A stretch of DNA of 64,000 nt from Variovorax gossypii (GTDB lineage: Bacteria > Pseudomonadota > Gammaproteobacteria > Burkholderiales > Burkholderiaceae_C), in NCBI RefSeq assembly GCF_003965815.1, contig NZ_RXOE01000001.1:186001-250000 (forward strand), read 5' to 3'. The translations under genes were made by a program, and so were the position numbers. Positions 9,629 to 17,693 of the stretch are shown piece by piece (the stretch's first letter is position 1; the number at the start of each line of letters is the position of its first letter). The notes under the pieces were generated by a model. That model was not told where the DNA came from, searched no databases, and was given only the letters and a program-made list of their open reading frames with translations.

Positions 9629-9679
9629 ATTGATTGCTTCCAATCCATTTTCAATTGCAGATTGATATGCTCGGCATAT
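9629..9679. promoter_or_regulatory. Candidate LysR operators between ilvD and the LysR gene
   Basis: The 101-bp divergent intergenic region holds ATTG-N8-CAAT at 9629-9644, which contains a T-N11-A LysR-box geometry (T9630, A9642). It also holds the palindrome CAATTG (9652-9657) and a perfect inverted repeat ATATGC-TCG-GCATAT at 9665-9679, whose last two bases are the A and T of the regulator's start codon. The last element suits autorepression. This is pattern-based only. Confidence 0.45.
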
Positions 9680-10643
9680 GAATGAAGCCCTCATCGATCT
9701 GCGGGCCTGGCGCCAGTTCGTTGCCGTGGCTGAAGAGCTGCACTTCGGCCGGGCAGCGCAGCGCCTGCACATGACGCAGCCCCCGGTCACGCAGGCCATT
9801 GCCCAGCTCGAGAAGACGCTGGGCGTGGTGCTGTTCGACCGCACCCGCCGGCGCGTGGCGCTCACGCCGGCCGGCGAGGCGCTGCTGCCCGACGTGCGCG
9901 AACTGCTGGCCCGCGCGCAGGCGCTGCCGGCGCGGGCTCGCGCGGCGGCGGCAGGGCAGGTGGGGCGGGTGCGCATCGGTTTCGTCTCGACGGTGGGCTT
10001 CGAGCAGTTGCCGGCCTGGGTGCGCGAATTCCGCGTGCTGTGCCCGGAAGTGGCGCTGGAGTTGGTCGAGGCCACCGGCGACGTGCAGCTCGAAGCCTTC
10101 GCGCGCGGCGAGATCGATGCCGGGCTGATGCTGCATTCGCCCGGCGCCGCGCCGCCCGGACTCGCGCGTTTGGCCGTGTCGGAAGAACCTCTGGTGCTGG
10201 CGTTGCCCGAACGGCATGTGCTCGCGCGCACCGACAGGCTGCTTCTGGCGGATGTGCTGGCCGAGCCGCTGGTGATCTTTCCGCGCCGCATCGTGCCTTC
10301 GCTGCACGACGCCATCTTCGACCTGTATCACGCGGCCGGCCGCACGCCGCAACTGGGGCAGGAGGCGATCCAGATGCAGACCATCGTGAACCTCGTCTCG
10401 GGCGGCATCGGCGTGGCCTGGGTGCCCGAGAGCGTCACGCAGTTCCGCCGCGCGGGGGTGGTGTACCGGCGTGCCTCGGAATTCGCGCCGGCCGCGCGAC
10501 GACGCAATACGCCCATGCTGCCTGCCTGCGAGACCAGCCTGGTGTGGCCCGAGGGAGCGGTCAATCCGGCGCTTGCCCGCTTCATTGCTTTCGTGCGCGA
10601 GCGGGGCGCCAATCCAAAGAACACAGAGGAGGGAACCGAATGA
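9678..10643 (+). CDS. LysR-family transcriptional regulator (divergent from ilvD)
   Basis: A 321-residue LysR regulator. The N-terminal helix-turn-helix ([21 protein letters not shown], split by the turn) and the wing [14 protein letters not shown] are clear, followed by a periplasmic-binding-type effector domain. The [13 protein letters not shown] style places it in the BenM/CatM-like branch, which often controls aromatic or short-acid metabolism. The divergent ilvD gene is a candidate target, although ilvD is not usually LysR-controlled in these bacteria, so an unlinked target is possible. The stop overlaps the start of the following secreted-protein gene (ATGA), implying coupled translation. 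Confidence 0.92.
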   Translation: MNEALIDLRAWRQFVAVAEELHFGRAAQRLHMTQPPVTQAIAQLEKTLGVVLFDRTRRRVALTPAGEALLPDVRELLARAQALPARARAAAAGQVGRVRIGFVSTVGFEQLPAWVREFRVLCPEVALELVEATGDVQLEAFARGEIDAGLMLHSPGAAPPGLARLAVSEEPLVLALPERHVLARTDRLLLADVLAEPLVIFPRRIVPSLHDAIFDLYHAAGRTPQLGQEAIQMQTIVNLVSGGIGVAWVPESVTQFRRAGVVYRRASEFAPAARRRNTPMLPACETSLVWPEGAVNPALARFIAFVRERGANPKNTEEGTE

Positions 10644-11179
10644 AGACGAAGACGCGATTTGCCTTGCTGGCGCTGCTGTGCAGCGCGGCTGCCACGGCGC
10701 AGATGACGCCCGCGCCACCCGCCGTGCCGCAGTTCAAGGACTATCCGGCCGACGCGCCGTACACCGGCAAGAACCACCCGCTCGTACTCGACAGCGATTT
10801 CTCCCGCAGCTACCGCACCCGGCTGCGCGAGGCGATCGCCAGCGGCAAGCCCAGTTTCGCCGGGCGCTACATCGTCACGCGCTGGGGCTGCGGCACGGGC
10901 GGCTGCAACGTGGGGGCGGTGATCGACGCGAGCACCGGCCATGCCGTCAGCATGCCGAACGCGCTGATGAGCGTCTATCCGCTGAAGCCGCAGTACGAGA
11001 AGGAAGACGGCCAGGAACTCATCTACAAGCTGTCGAGCCGGCTGCTGGTGCAGGCGGGCGACATCGACAGCTCGAACAGCAGCGGCAAGGACGCGATGGA
11101 GTTCTACGAGTTGCGCGACGGGGAGTTCAGGTTCATCCGCAGCGTGCCCTACGGTCGCGCGGACCGTACGAAGCCCTGA
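10640..11179 (+). CDS. Secreted protein of unknown function
   Basis: A 179-residue exported protein. The signal peptide covers about residues 1-20 ([20 protein letters not shown], then QMTP). The mature part has a Cys pair in RWGCGTGGCNVGAVID and a Tyr-rich segment (VYPLKPQYEKEDGQ). I recognise no catalytic motif; conserved hypothetical proteins with this RWGCGTGGC core occur in proteobacteria. The start at 10640 overlaps the stop of the upstream LysR gene in ATGA, with GAGGAGGG just before it, so the two genes are likely co-expressed. It is convergent with the next LysR gene. Confidence 0.75.
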   Translation: MKTKTRFALLALLCSAAATAQMTPAPPAVPQFKDYPADAPYTGKNHPLVLDSDFSRSYRTRLREAIASGKPSFAGRYIVTRWGCGTGGCNVGAVIDASTGHAVSMPNALMSVYPLKPQYEKEDGQELIYKLSSRLLVQAGDIDSSNSSGKDAMEFYELRDGEFRFIRSVPYGRADRTKP

Positions 11180-11200
11180 GCGAGGCTCGCAGCCGCCGCT

Positions 11201-12142
11201 TTAGCGCGTCTTGCGCGGCCGGCCGGATGCCGATGCCGCAGGCCGGTCGAGCGAATCGGCCAGCACCGTTTCGAGCCAGCCCGCGAAGGCCTGCATACGC
11301 CGCGACAGGTTGCGCCGGTGCGGATACACCAGCTGCACGGGCAGCGGCTCGGCGCGGGCATCGGGCAGCACCTCGACCAGCTCGCCGGCCGCGAGGTGCT
11401 CGCGCACGTCGTAGGCCGGGATCTGGATCAGGCCCAGCCCGGCCAGTGCGCAGGCGATGTAGGTTTCGGCGTTGTTTGCCGCCACCTGGCTGCGCATGCG
11501 CAGCGTCGCGATCTCGCCATCGCGCAGCCACTCCCAGGGCGCGGCGCGGCCGCTGGTGGGCGAGGCGTAGTTGACGGCGATGTGCTGCGGCAGCTCGGCG
11601 GGCGTGCGCGGCGTGCCGTGGCGGGCCAGGTAGGCCGGGCTCGCGCAGTTGATCAGTGTGAAGCGCCCGAGAGGGCGTGCCACGAGGCTGCTGCTGGCCA
11701 TCGGGCCGACGCGCAGCGCGCAGTCGACGCCTTCGAGCACGAGGTCCACCGCGCGGTCGCTGGAGCCCAGCTCGAGCTCGATGGCGGGATGGCGCCCGAA
11801 GAACTCCGGAAGCGCCGGCGCGATGAGCCGCCGCGCGATGCGGCTGGGCACGTCGACCTTCAGGCGTCCGCTCACCTGGCCGTGGGCGGGGAGGAACTGC
11901 TGCTCCATGTCTTCCATGTCGGCGACCAGCGCGCGGGCGCGCTCCAGCATCACTTCGCCGTCGGGCGTGAGGCCGACGCGTCGCGTGGTCCGGTGAAGCA
12001 GGCGCGAGCCGAGGCGGGTCTCGAGCTGCTGCACGGCCATCGAGACGCTTGCGCGCGGCAGGCCGAGGCGGTCGGCGGCGCGCGTGAAGCTGCCGGTTTC
12101 GGCCACGCACACGAAAACCTGGAGGAGGTCGATGCGGTCCAT
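11201..12142 (-). CDS. LysR-family transcriptional regulator (divergent from SDR)
   Basis: A 313-residue LysR regulator of the CrgA/AaeR-like type, beginning MDRIDLLQVFVCVAETGSF. It has a clear helix-turn-helix, the wing LLHRTTRRVGLTPDG and a C-terminal effector domain. A basic tail (ASGRPRKTR) ends the protein. It is divergent from the short-chain dehydrogenase gene at 12282 across 139 bp of AT-richer DNA with repeats, and that gene is its probable target. The inducer is unknown. Confidence 0.92.
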   Translation of the reverse strand: MDRIDLLQVFVCVAETGSFTRAADRLGLPRASVSMAVQQLETRLGSRLLHRTTRRVGLTPDGEVMLERARALVADMEDMEQQFLPAHGQVSGRLKVDVPSRIARRLIAPALPEFFGRHPAIELELGSSDRAVDLVLEGVDCALRVGPMASSSLVARPLGRFTLINCASPAYLARHGTPRTPAELPQHIAVNYASPTSGRAAPWEWLRDGEIATLRMRSQVAANNAETYIACALAGLGLIQIPAYDVREHLAAGELVEVLPDARAEPLPVQLVYPHRRNLSRRMQAFAGWLETVLADSLDRPAASASGRPRKTR

Positions 12143-12172
12143 CGTCGTTCTTCGATATCGGCTTGATTGTTC

Positions 12173-12237
12173 GTGATTTATTGAACAGTCTAGCCTTGGA
12201 TGGGTGATTTATCAGTGACGGAGCCATCAATAGACTG
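12173..12237. promoter_or_regulatory. Repeat pairs in the LysR/SDR divergent promoter
   Basis: GTGATTTAT occurs twice in the same orientation, at 12173-12181 and 12204-12212, 31 bp apart or about three helical turns. The pair is nested with a 7-bp inverted repeat, CAGTCTA (12186-12192) and TAGACTG (12231-12237). GTTC/GAAC arms also flank the first copy. This fits a LysR tetramer binding on one face of the DNA, but it is inferred from pattern only. Confidence 0.45.
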
Positions 12238-12281
12238 AAGGCTCTCGTCACGCATCACGCTTTACTTCAAGGAGCTCACCC

Positions 12282-13055
12282 ATGTCCGCACATACTCTCA
12301 AGAACAAGGTCGTCGTCATCGCCGGCGGCGGCAAGAACCTCGGCGCGCTCATCGGCCGCCAGATGGTCGACGGCGGCGCCCGCGGCATCGCCATCCACTA
12401 CAACAGCGACGCCTCGCGCGCCGACGCCGAGAAGACCGCCGCCGAACTCAAGGCCAAGGGCGCCGAAACGCTGCTGGTGCAGGGTGACCTCTCGGTGGTC
12501 GAGAACTGCGTCGGCCTGTTTGACAAGGCGGTGAAGCACTTCGGCCAGGTCGACATCGCGATCAACACTGCCGGCGTGGTCATCAAGAAGCCGATTCTCG
12601 ACGTCACCGAGGCCGACTACGACAAGAGCTTCGACGCCAACGCCAAGGCTGCCTTCTTCTTCATCCAGCAGGCGGGCCGCACGCTGGCAGACGGCGGCAG
12701 CATCGTCACGCTGGTGAGCTCGCTGCTGGCGGCCTACACGCCGTTCTACGCGATCTACCCGGGCTCGAAGGCGGCGGTGGAGCACTACACGCGCGCCGCG
12801 TCCAAGGAGTTCGGCGAGCGCGGCATCTCTGTCAATGCCATCGGCCCCGGCCCCATGGACACGCCGTTCTTCTACGGCCAGGAAAGCAAGGAAGCCGTCG
12901 AGTACCACAGCAGCGCCGCCGCGCTCAGCAAGTTCTCGAAGAAGGGCCTGACCGACATCGAGGACATCGCACCCATCGTGCGCTTCCTCGTCACCGAGGG
13001 CTGGTGGATCACCGGCCAGACGATCTTCGCCAACGGCGGCTACACGACGCGCTGA
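12282..13055 (+). CDS. Short-chain dehydrogenase/reductase
   Basis: A 257-residue classical-length SDR. The cofactor loop is GGGKNLG (about residues 15-21), a variant of the usual TGxxxGxG. NTAG near residue 94, the catalytic serine in LVSSLLA and the Tyr/Lys pair in YPGSK are all present. The PGPMDTPFF segment after the active site is typical. It therefore looks catalytically competent with NAD(P)H, with an unknown substrate. A good ribosome-binding site (AAGGAG) precedes the ATG. It is the likely target of the divergent LysR gene, and a small membrane-protein gene follows 44 bp later. Confidence 0.9.
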   Translation: MSAHTLKNKVVVIAGGGKNLGALIGRQMVDGGARGIAIHYNSDASRADAEKTAAELKAKGAETLLVQGDLSVVENCVGLFDKAVKHFGQVDIAINTAGVVIKKPILDVTEADYDKSFDANAKAAFFFIQQAGRTLADGGSIVTLVSSLLAAYTPFYAIYPGSKAAVEHYTRAASKEFGERGISVNAIGPGPMDTPFFYGQESKEAVEYHSSAAALSKFSKKGLTDIEDIAPIVRFLVTEGWWITGQTIFANGGYTTR

Positions 13056-13099
13056 CCCGCGTGCAGATCCGGCAAGATGCCGCTTGGAGGACGAACGAC

Positions 13100-13369
13100 A
13101 TGCACACGATCATGGTGATGGGCGGCGGCTTCGTGCTGCTGGCGGTGTTCCTGCTGGCAGGGCGCCTCTTGGGCGACGGCTCTTCGGCGGCGCTGGCCGT
13201 GGCGGCCAGGTGGTTCATTCCGGCGTGGTTCGTCGGCGCGGGCATCAACATGGCCGTGGGCGTGATCAAGGCGGGGTATTCGGTGGCCGAGGAGCTGCCG
13301 ATCTTCCTGCTGATCTTCGCGGTGCCGGCCGTGGTGGCGGGGCTCGTTTGGTGGAAGTTCGGGCGCTGA
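13100..13369 (+). CDS. Small three-helix membrane protein
   Basis: An 89-residue, almost wholly hydrophobic protein with predicted helices near residues 4-22, 33-55 and 65-86. No motif identifies it, but similar short integral membrane proteins are common in Comamonadaceae. The start at 13100 was chosen because TTGGAGG lies 10 bases upstream and the hydrophobic part begins straight after; the longer open frame upstream overlaps the SDR gene. It may be co-transcribed with the SDR gene or with lgt. Confidence 0.65.
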   Translation: MHTIMVMGGGFVLLAVFLLAGRLLGDGSSAALAVAARWFIPAWFVGAGINMAVGVIKAGYSVAEELPIFLLIFAVPAVVAGLVWWKFGR

Positions 13370-13436
13370 TTCACGCCTGAGCGGGCCCGAAAAGCCCCGC
13401 CTCGGCCCCGACATTCGGCCGGGGCACAATCCGCGG

Positions 13437-14267
13437 ATGCTCATGTATCCGCATATCGATCCCATCGCCCTGCAAATCGGGCCGGTGGCCATCCACTGGT
13501 ACGGCCTGACCTACCTGGCCGCGTTTGCGCTGTTCTATTTCCTCGGCACGCGCCGCCTGCGGCACGAGCCTTTCCGCAGCCTGGTGGACGCGGGCGTGTG
13601 GCAGCGCCGGGACATCGAGGACATTCTTTTCCTCGGGGTGATGGGCGTCATCGTCGGCGGACGGCTGGGCTACTGCCTGTTCTACAAGCCCGAGTTCTAT
13701 CTCACGCATCCGCTCGAAATCCTCTACGTGTGGCAGGGCGGCATGAGCTTCCATGGCGGACTGCTCGGCGTGATCGGCGCGATGGTGTGGTTCTCGCACT
13801 CGCGCAAGCGTCCTTTCTGGCAGGTGATGGACTTCGTCGCGCCCTGCGTGCCGACGGGCCTCGCGGCCGGCCGCGTGGGCAACTTCATCAACGGCGAGCT
13901 GTGGGGACGCTTCAGCAGCCCCGACCTGCCCTGGGGCATGGTGTTTCCGCAGAGCAACTCGATGCTGCCGCGCCATCCCTCGCAGGTCTATCAGTTCCTG
14001 CTCGAGGGGCTGCTTCTCTTCGTCGTGATGTGGCTCTATGCGCGCAAGGAGCGCAGGCAAGGGCAGGTGGCCGCGGTGTTCCTGATCGGCTACGGCGTGC
14101 TGCGCTTCGTGGCGGAGTACTTCCGCGAACCCGACGATTTCCTGGGCCTGCGCGCTCTCGACCTGAGCCAGGGGCAGTGGCTCAGCATCCCGATGGTCGT
14201 CGCCGGCATCGTGCTGTGGTTCTGGTTCGGCCGCACCGGCGGCAAGACGGCCACCGCTCGCGCCTGA
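13437..14267 (+). CDS. lgt: Prolipoprotein diacylglyceryl transferase
   Basis: A 276-residue inner-membrane enzyme that transfers diacylglycerol from phosphatidylglycerol to the lipobox cysteine of prolipoproteins, the first step of lipoprotein maturation. The signature region [14 protein letters not shown] lies near residue 145, HGGLLG near residue 105, and Tyr/Arg residues conserved in Lgt occur throughout. About seven transmembrane helices are predicted, which is usual. The start [16 protein letters not shown] matches the family. After the stop there is only a hairpin without a T tract (CCCTGA-GTTT-TCAGGG, 14289-14304), before the GntR operon. Confidence 0.97.
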   Translation: MLMYPHIDPIALQIGPVAIHWYGLTYLAAFALFYFLGTRRLRHEPFRSLVDAGVWQRRDIEDILFLGVMGVIVGGRLGYCLFYKPEFYLTHPLEILYVWQGGMSFHGGLLGVIGAMVWFSHSRKRPFWQVMDFVAPCVPTGLAAGRVGNFINGELWGRFSSPDLPWGMVFPQSNSMLPRHPSQVYQFLLEGLLLFVVMWLYARKERRQGQVAAVFLIGYGVLRFVAEYFREPDDFLGLRALDLSQGQWLSIPMVVAGIVLWFWFGRTGGKTATARA

Positions 14268-14362
14268 GCCTTCGGAGGGCTCGTTGAGCCCTGAGTTTTC
14301 AGGGTAACTACCAGCCGCGCATCCGATGCGCGGCACTTGCATCGATCCGGATGCAGGCTCAG

Positions 14363-14376
14363 AATTACGCGTAATT
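14363..14376. promoter_or_regulatory. Candidate GntR operator, perfect palindrome
   Basis: AATTACGCGTAATT is a perfect 14-bp palindrome centred 33 bp before the GntR start codon, followed by an AT-rich stretch (GAAATTATG) that could be a -10 region. It is the only clear two-fold symmetric element in front of the malonate operon, and GntR/FadR-type dimers bind such sites. Autoregulation plus control of the operon is inferred. Confidence 0.55.
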
Positions 14377-14401
14377 ACAGGAAATTATGCGGTCCTGATC
14401 C

Positions 14402-15070
14402 ATGCGCCTGGTCCCCAACTCCCTGCACGACGAAGTCGCCGCCACGCTGCGCGAGCAGATCTTCGACGGTTCGCTGGCTCCCGGCAGCTTCGTCGATGAA
14501 ATCGCCCTGTGCGAGCGGCTTTCCATCTCGCGCACGCCGTTGCGCGAAGCGCTCAAGGTGCTCACCGCCGAAGGCCTGCTGCGGCACGAGCCGCGCCGGG
14601 GCTGCTTCGTCAACGAGGTGACCGAGCGCGACCTCGACGAGATCTTCCCCGTCATCGCTCTGCTCGAAGGCCGCTGCGCCTACGAGGCCGCCCGCAACGC
14701 CAGCGACGCCGAACTGCAGGAGCTCGACGCGCTGCACGAGCGGCTGGTGCGCCACGCCAAGGCCAAGCGCATCAACGACTACTACGCCACCAATCACATC
14801 ATCCACGAGGCGATCATCAAGCTGGCCGACAACAAGTGGCTGGCACAGGTGATCGGCGACCTGCGCAAGATCCTCAAGCTCGCCCGCCTGCAGCAGCTGC
14901 ATGCGCCGGGGCGGCTCGAGCAGAGCCTGTCGGAGCACCTGGCCGTGTTCGCGGCGCTGAAGGCTCGAGACAGCGAAGGCGCCGACGCCGCCATGCGCAC
15001 GCACCTGACCCGGCAGCGCGAGGCGCTGCGCGAGGTCGCGCGCCAGCAGAAATCCAGGGTGATGTCGTGA
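14402..15070 (+). CDS. GntR-family regulator (FCD domain), malonate operon
   Basis: A 222-residue GntR/FadR-subfamily regulator. The winged helix covers about residues 5-72, with SISRTPLREALKVLTAEGLL as the recognition part, and the all-helical FCD ligand domain covers residues 80-210. FCD metal-site residues are plausible in NHIIHE and in SEHLAV. It lies 28 bp ahead of malonyl-CoA decarboxylase on the same strand, in the position of MatR in other malonate (mat) operons. It probably represses the operon until malonate or malonyl-CoA is present. A perfect palindrome upstream is its candidate site. Confidence 0.9.
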   Translation: MRLVPNSLHDEVAATLREQIFDGSLAPGSFVDEIALCERLSISRTPLREALKVLTAEGLLRHEPRRGCFVNEVTERDLDEIFPVIALLEGRCAYEAARNASDAELQELDALHERLVRHAKAKRINDYYATNHIIHEAIIKLADNKWLAQVIGDLRKILKLARLQQLHAPGRLEQSLSEHLAVFAALKARDSEGADAAMRTHLTRQREALREVARQQKSRVMS

Positions 15071-15098
15071 CAACCCCCTCAAGCATTGGAGTGCCCCG

Positions 15099-16565
15099 AT
15101 GAGTGCGACCGAATGGTTCCAGGCGCGGCTGCGTTCTGGCGAGAAGTCGAAGGTGCCGGTGGCACCGGAAGGCGCAGCGAAGAGCGCGTCGAAGAATGCG
15201 CCCAAGCCCAGTGCGCGCACGACGGCCGAGCGCCTGCAGGCCACGCTGCGCAAGGCTGACGAAGCCCTCTCGCCGCGCGCGCTGCGCCGGGTGCTGGCCG
15301 ACCTGCAGGCCGTGATCGACCCGCGCGTGAGCGAGGTCGAGGGCGGCCGCCGCGCGCATGCCATCGCCGACGCCTACCGCGCAGCCACGGCCGACGAGCG
15401 CCGCGACTACTGGTCGCTCATGAGCGAGCATTTCGCAGCCGACGCGCAGAAGCTCAAGGTCGCCCGTGACCAGCACCAGGCAGCCGTTGGCACGCCCGAC
15501 GAAGGACAGGCCGAGCTGCGCCTGCGCCGCGCGCTGGTGTCGCCGCGCATGCGCCTGCTGCAGCGCTTCGCTGTCGAGCCCGAGGGCATGCGCTTTCTGG
15601 TGGACCTGCGCGCCGACCTGCTGCCGTGCCTGAAGGCCGACAAGCGCCTGCTCGCGCTCGACGCCGAGCTGGAGCAGCTCTTCTCCACCTGGTTCGACGT
15701 CGCCTTCCTCGAGCTGCGCCGCATCGACTGGGATTCGCCGGCGTCGCTGATCGAGAAGCTCATCCGCTACGAGGCGGTGCACGACATCAAGAGCTGGTCC
15801 GACGTGAAGAACCGGCTCGACGACAGCGACCGCCGCTGCTACGGCTTCTTCCATCCGCGCCTGCCCAACGAGCCGCTGATCTTCGTCGAGGTGGCACTGG
15901 TCGACCGAATCAGCGCCGGCATCACGCCACTGCTCGACGAGGCTGCCGTGCCGGTGCCCGCCGCCCGGGCCACCACCGCCATCTTCTATTCGATCAGCAA
16001 CACGCAGAACGGCCTGCGCGGCGTGAGCTTCGGCGACTCGCTCATCAAGCGCGTGGTCGAGACGCTGCAGGACGAGCTGCCGCGCCTGAAGACTTTCGCC
16101 ACGCTCTCGCCGATTCCGGGTTTCCGCACCTGGCTCGCGAAGAACGCCGCCGACCTGCTGCCGCGCCTCGACGAGAAGCGCGAGGCCGAGATCGGCCGTC
16201 TCGTCGGCTCGCTGCCGCCGACCGCCGAGCGCCTGCTCGCCGCGGTGGACGCGGCCGCCACCTTCGACGCGAAGTCGCCGCTGCGCCAATGGCTGATGCA
16301 GGCGGCCGCCGAGTATCTCGGCCGCGCGCTGGTCGACGGCACGCCGGCCGATCCGGTGGCGCGTTTCCACCTGGGCAACGGCGCGCGCGTCGAGCGCCTG
16401 AACTGGGCAGGCGATCCGTCGCCCAAGGGGCACAAGCAGTCCTACGGGCTCATGGTCAACTACCTCTATGACCTCAAGCGCCTGGACAAGCATCGCACCT
16501 GGCTTGCCGAGGGCAAGGTGGCAGTATCGGGAGACGTCGAAAGCCTGTATTTCAAGAAAGGCTGA
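15099..16565 (+). CDS. Malonyl-CoA decarboxylase
   Basis: A 488-residue member of the MLYCD family, which converts malonyl-CoA to acetyl-CoA and CO2. The N-terminal third is helical (about residues 40-170). The C-terminal acetyltransferase-like catalytic domain contains the family hallmark FYSISNTQNGLRGVSFGDSL near residue 300, LATLSPIPGF-like sequence soon after, and the His in the HLGNGAR segment near residue 427. It sits between the GntR regulator and the Bug receptor and pairs with the malonyl-CoA synthetase at 18491 to give malonate to acetyl-CoA. No peroxisomal SKL end is present, as expected in bacteria. The name matA is used for equivalents elsewhere. Confidence 0.94.
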   Translation: MSATEWFQARLRSGEKSKVPVAPEGAAKSASKNAPKPSARTTAERLQATLRKADEALSPRALRRVLADLQAVIDPRVSEVEGGRRAHAIADAYRAATADERRDYWSLMSEHFAADAQKLKVARDQHQAAVGTPDEGQAELRLRRALVSPRMRLLQRFAVEPEGMRFLVDLRADLLPCLKADKRLLALDAELEQLFSTWFDVAFLELRRIDWDSPASLIEKLIRYEAVHDIKSWSDVKNRLDDSDRRCYGFFHPRLPNEPLIFVEVALVDRISAGITPLLDEAAVPVPAARATTAIFYSISNTQNGLRGVSFGDSLIKRVVETLQDELPRLKTFATLSPIPGFRTWLAKNAADLLPRLDEKREAEIGRLVGSLPPTAERLLAAVDAAATFDAKSPLRQWLMQAAAEYLGRALVDGTPADPVARFHLGNGARVERLNWAGDPSPKGHKQSYGLMVNYLYDLKRLDKHRTWLAEGKVAVSGDVESLYFKKG

Positions 16566-16576
16566 AGTCCGTCGAA

Positions 16577-16612
16577 GAGGAAGTCGAGGAAGTCGAGGAA
16601 GTCGAGAGAGTC
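16577..16612. repeat. Short tandem repeat GAGGAAGTC
   Basis: Three exact copies of a 9-bp unit (16577-16603) are followed by a degenerate fourth (GAGAGAGTC) and related AAAGTCGAA sequence. It lies in the 141-bp gap after the malonyl-CoA decarboxylase stop. The unit is a multiple of three, but no gene crosses it. It is probably a slippage-prone spacer. Confidence 0.85.
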
Positions 16613-16706
16613 TGGAAAGTCGAAACAGAGCAAAGAGCCGGTGCACCGATGGCCGGCAGCCGCACGGGGCGGCAAGATCCACAACGACACACAGGAGATG
16701 AGACAA

Positions 16707-17693
16707 ATGAACCCAAGCTTTCAGCGCCGCGACGTACTGCGCGTGGCCGCCGCCGGTGCGGCCGTTCTGTGCGGCGCCGCGCGGGCCCAGCAGGGCTGGC
16801 CGACGAAGCCCGTGACGATGATCGTGCCGTTCCCGGCCGGTGGCGGCACGGACGCCTTCGCGCGGCCGCTCTCGGGGCAGTTCTCGCGCGTCGCGGGCCA
16901 GACGCTGGTCATCGACAACCGCGGCGGGGCAGGGGGCACGCTGGGCGCCAGCATCGCCGCCAAGGCGCCGGCCGACGGGTACACGCTCTTCATGGGCGCG
17001 GTGCACCACGCGATCGCGCCGTCCATCTATCCGAAGCTCGACTACGACATCGAGAAAGACTTCGCGCCCCTGATGCTGCTGGCCAACGTGCCGCAGGTGG
17101 TGGTCATCAACCCGAAGCGGGTGCAGGCCAACACGATCCAGGAATTCATCGCGCTGGTGAAGCGCAACCCCGGCAAGTTCAACTACGGCTCTGCCGGCTC
17201 GGGCACCTCGCATCACCTGGCGGGCGAGCTCTTCAAGATCCAGACCGGCACCTTCATCACCCACATTCCGTACCGCGGCGCGGGCCCGGCGCTGTCCGAC
17301 CTGATCTCGGGCAACGTCGACCTGATGTTCGATGGCCTGGGCTCCTCGGCGCAGCACATCAAGAGCGGCCGCATCAAGGCGCTGATGGTGGCCGGCGCCA
17401 AGCGCAACCCCGCCTTCCCCGACGTGCCCTGCGCCGCCGAAGTGGGCCTGCCCGAGTACACCGTGACCACCTGGTACGGCCTGTGGGCGCCCAAGGGCAC
17501 GCCGGCCGACACGCAGACGCGCGCCATCGACGACATGAAGAAGGCGCTGGCCACTGATGACCTGAAGGGCATCTGGGCCCAGAACGGTTCCGAGATCCCG
17601 AACCTCACCACCACCGCCTACGGCAGCTTCGTGAATGCCGAGATCAAGCGCTGGGCCGCGGTGGTGAAGGCGTCGGGCGCCAAGCTCGAATGA
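16707..17693 (+). CDS. Bug-family tripartite tricarboxylate receptor
   Basis: A 328-residue periplasmic solute-binding protein of the Bug/TctC family. It starts with a Tat-like signal (MNPSFQRRDVLRVAAAGAAV, with RR before the hydrophobic core) and cleavage near ARA-QQG. The ligand-pocket landmarks are present: PFPAGGGTDAFARP near residue 45, a Gly-rich ENRGGAGG-type loop (DNRGGAGG) and FNYGSAGSGTSHHL near residue 160. The ATG at 16707 has AGGAG nine bases upstream. No TctA/TctB membrane partner is adjacent, as is common for orphan Bug genes. Its place in the operon suggests that it binds malonate or a related dicarboxylate. Its stop overlaps the next start (ATGA). Confidence 0.92.
   Translation: MNPSFQRRDVLRVAAAGAAVLCGAARAQQGWPTKPVTMIVPFPAGGGTDAFARPLSGQFSRVAGQTLVIDNRGGAGGTLGASIAAKAPADGYTLFMGAVHHAIAPSIYPKLDYDIEKDFAPLMLLANVPQVVVINPKRVQANTIQEFIALVKRNPGKFNYGSAGSGTSHHLAGELFKIQTGTFITHIPYRGAGPALSDLISGNVDLMFDGLGSSAQHIKSGRIKALMVAGAKRNPAFPDVPCAAEVGLPEYTVTTWYGLWAPKGTPADTQTRAIDDMKKALATDDLKGIWAQNGSEIPNLTTTAYGSFVNAEIKRWAAVVKASGAKLE

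Noticed and set aside
14289..14304. Hairpin after lgt as a factor-independent terminator
   Set aside because: The stem CCCTGA/TCAGGG is followed by GTAAC rather than a T tract, so it is only noted in the lgt entry.
16577..16612. CRISPR-like array
   Set aside because: The 9-bp units are directly adjacent with no spacers, so it is a simple tandem repeat.
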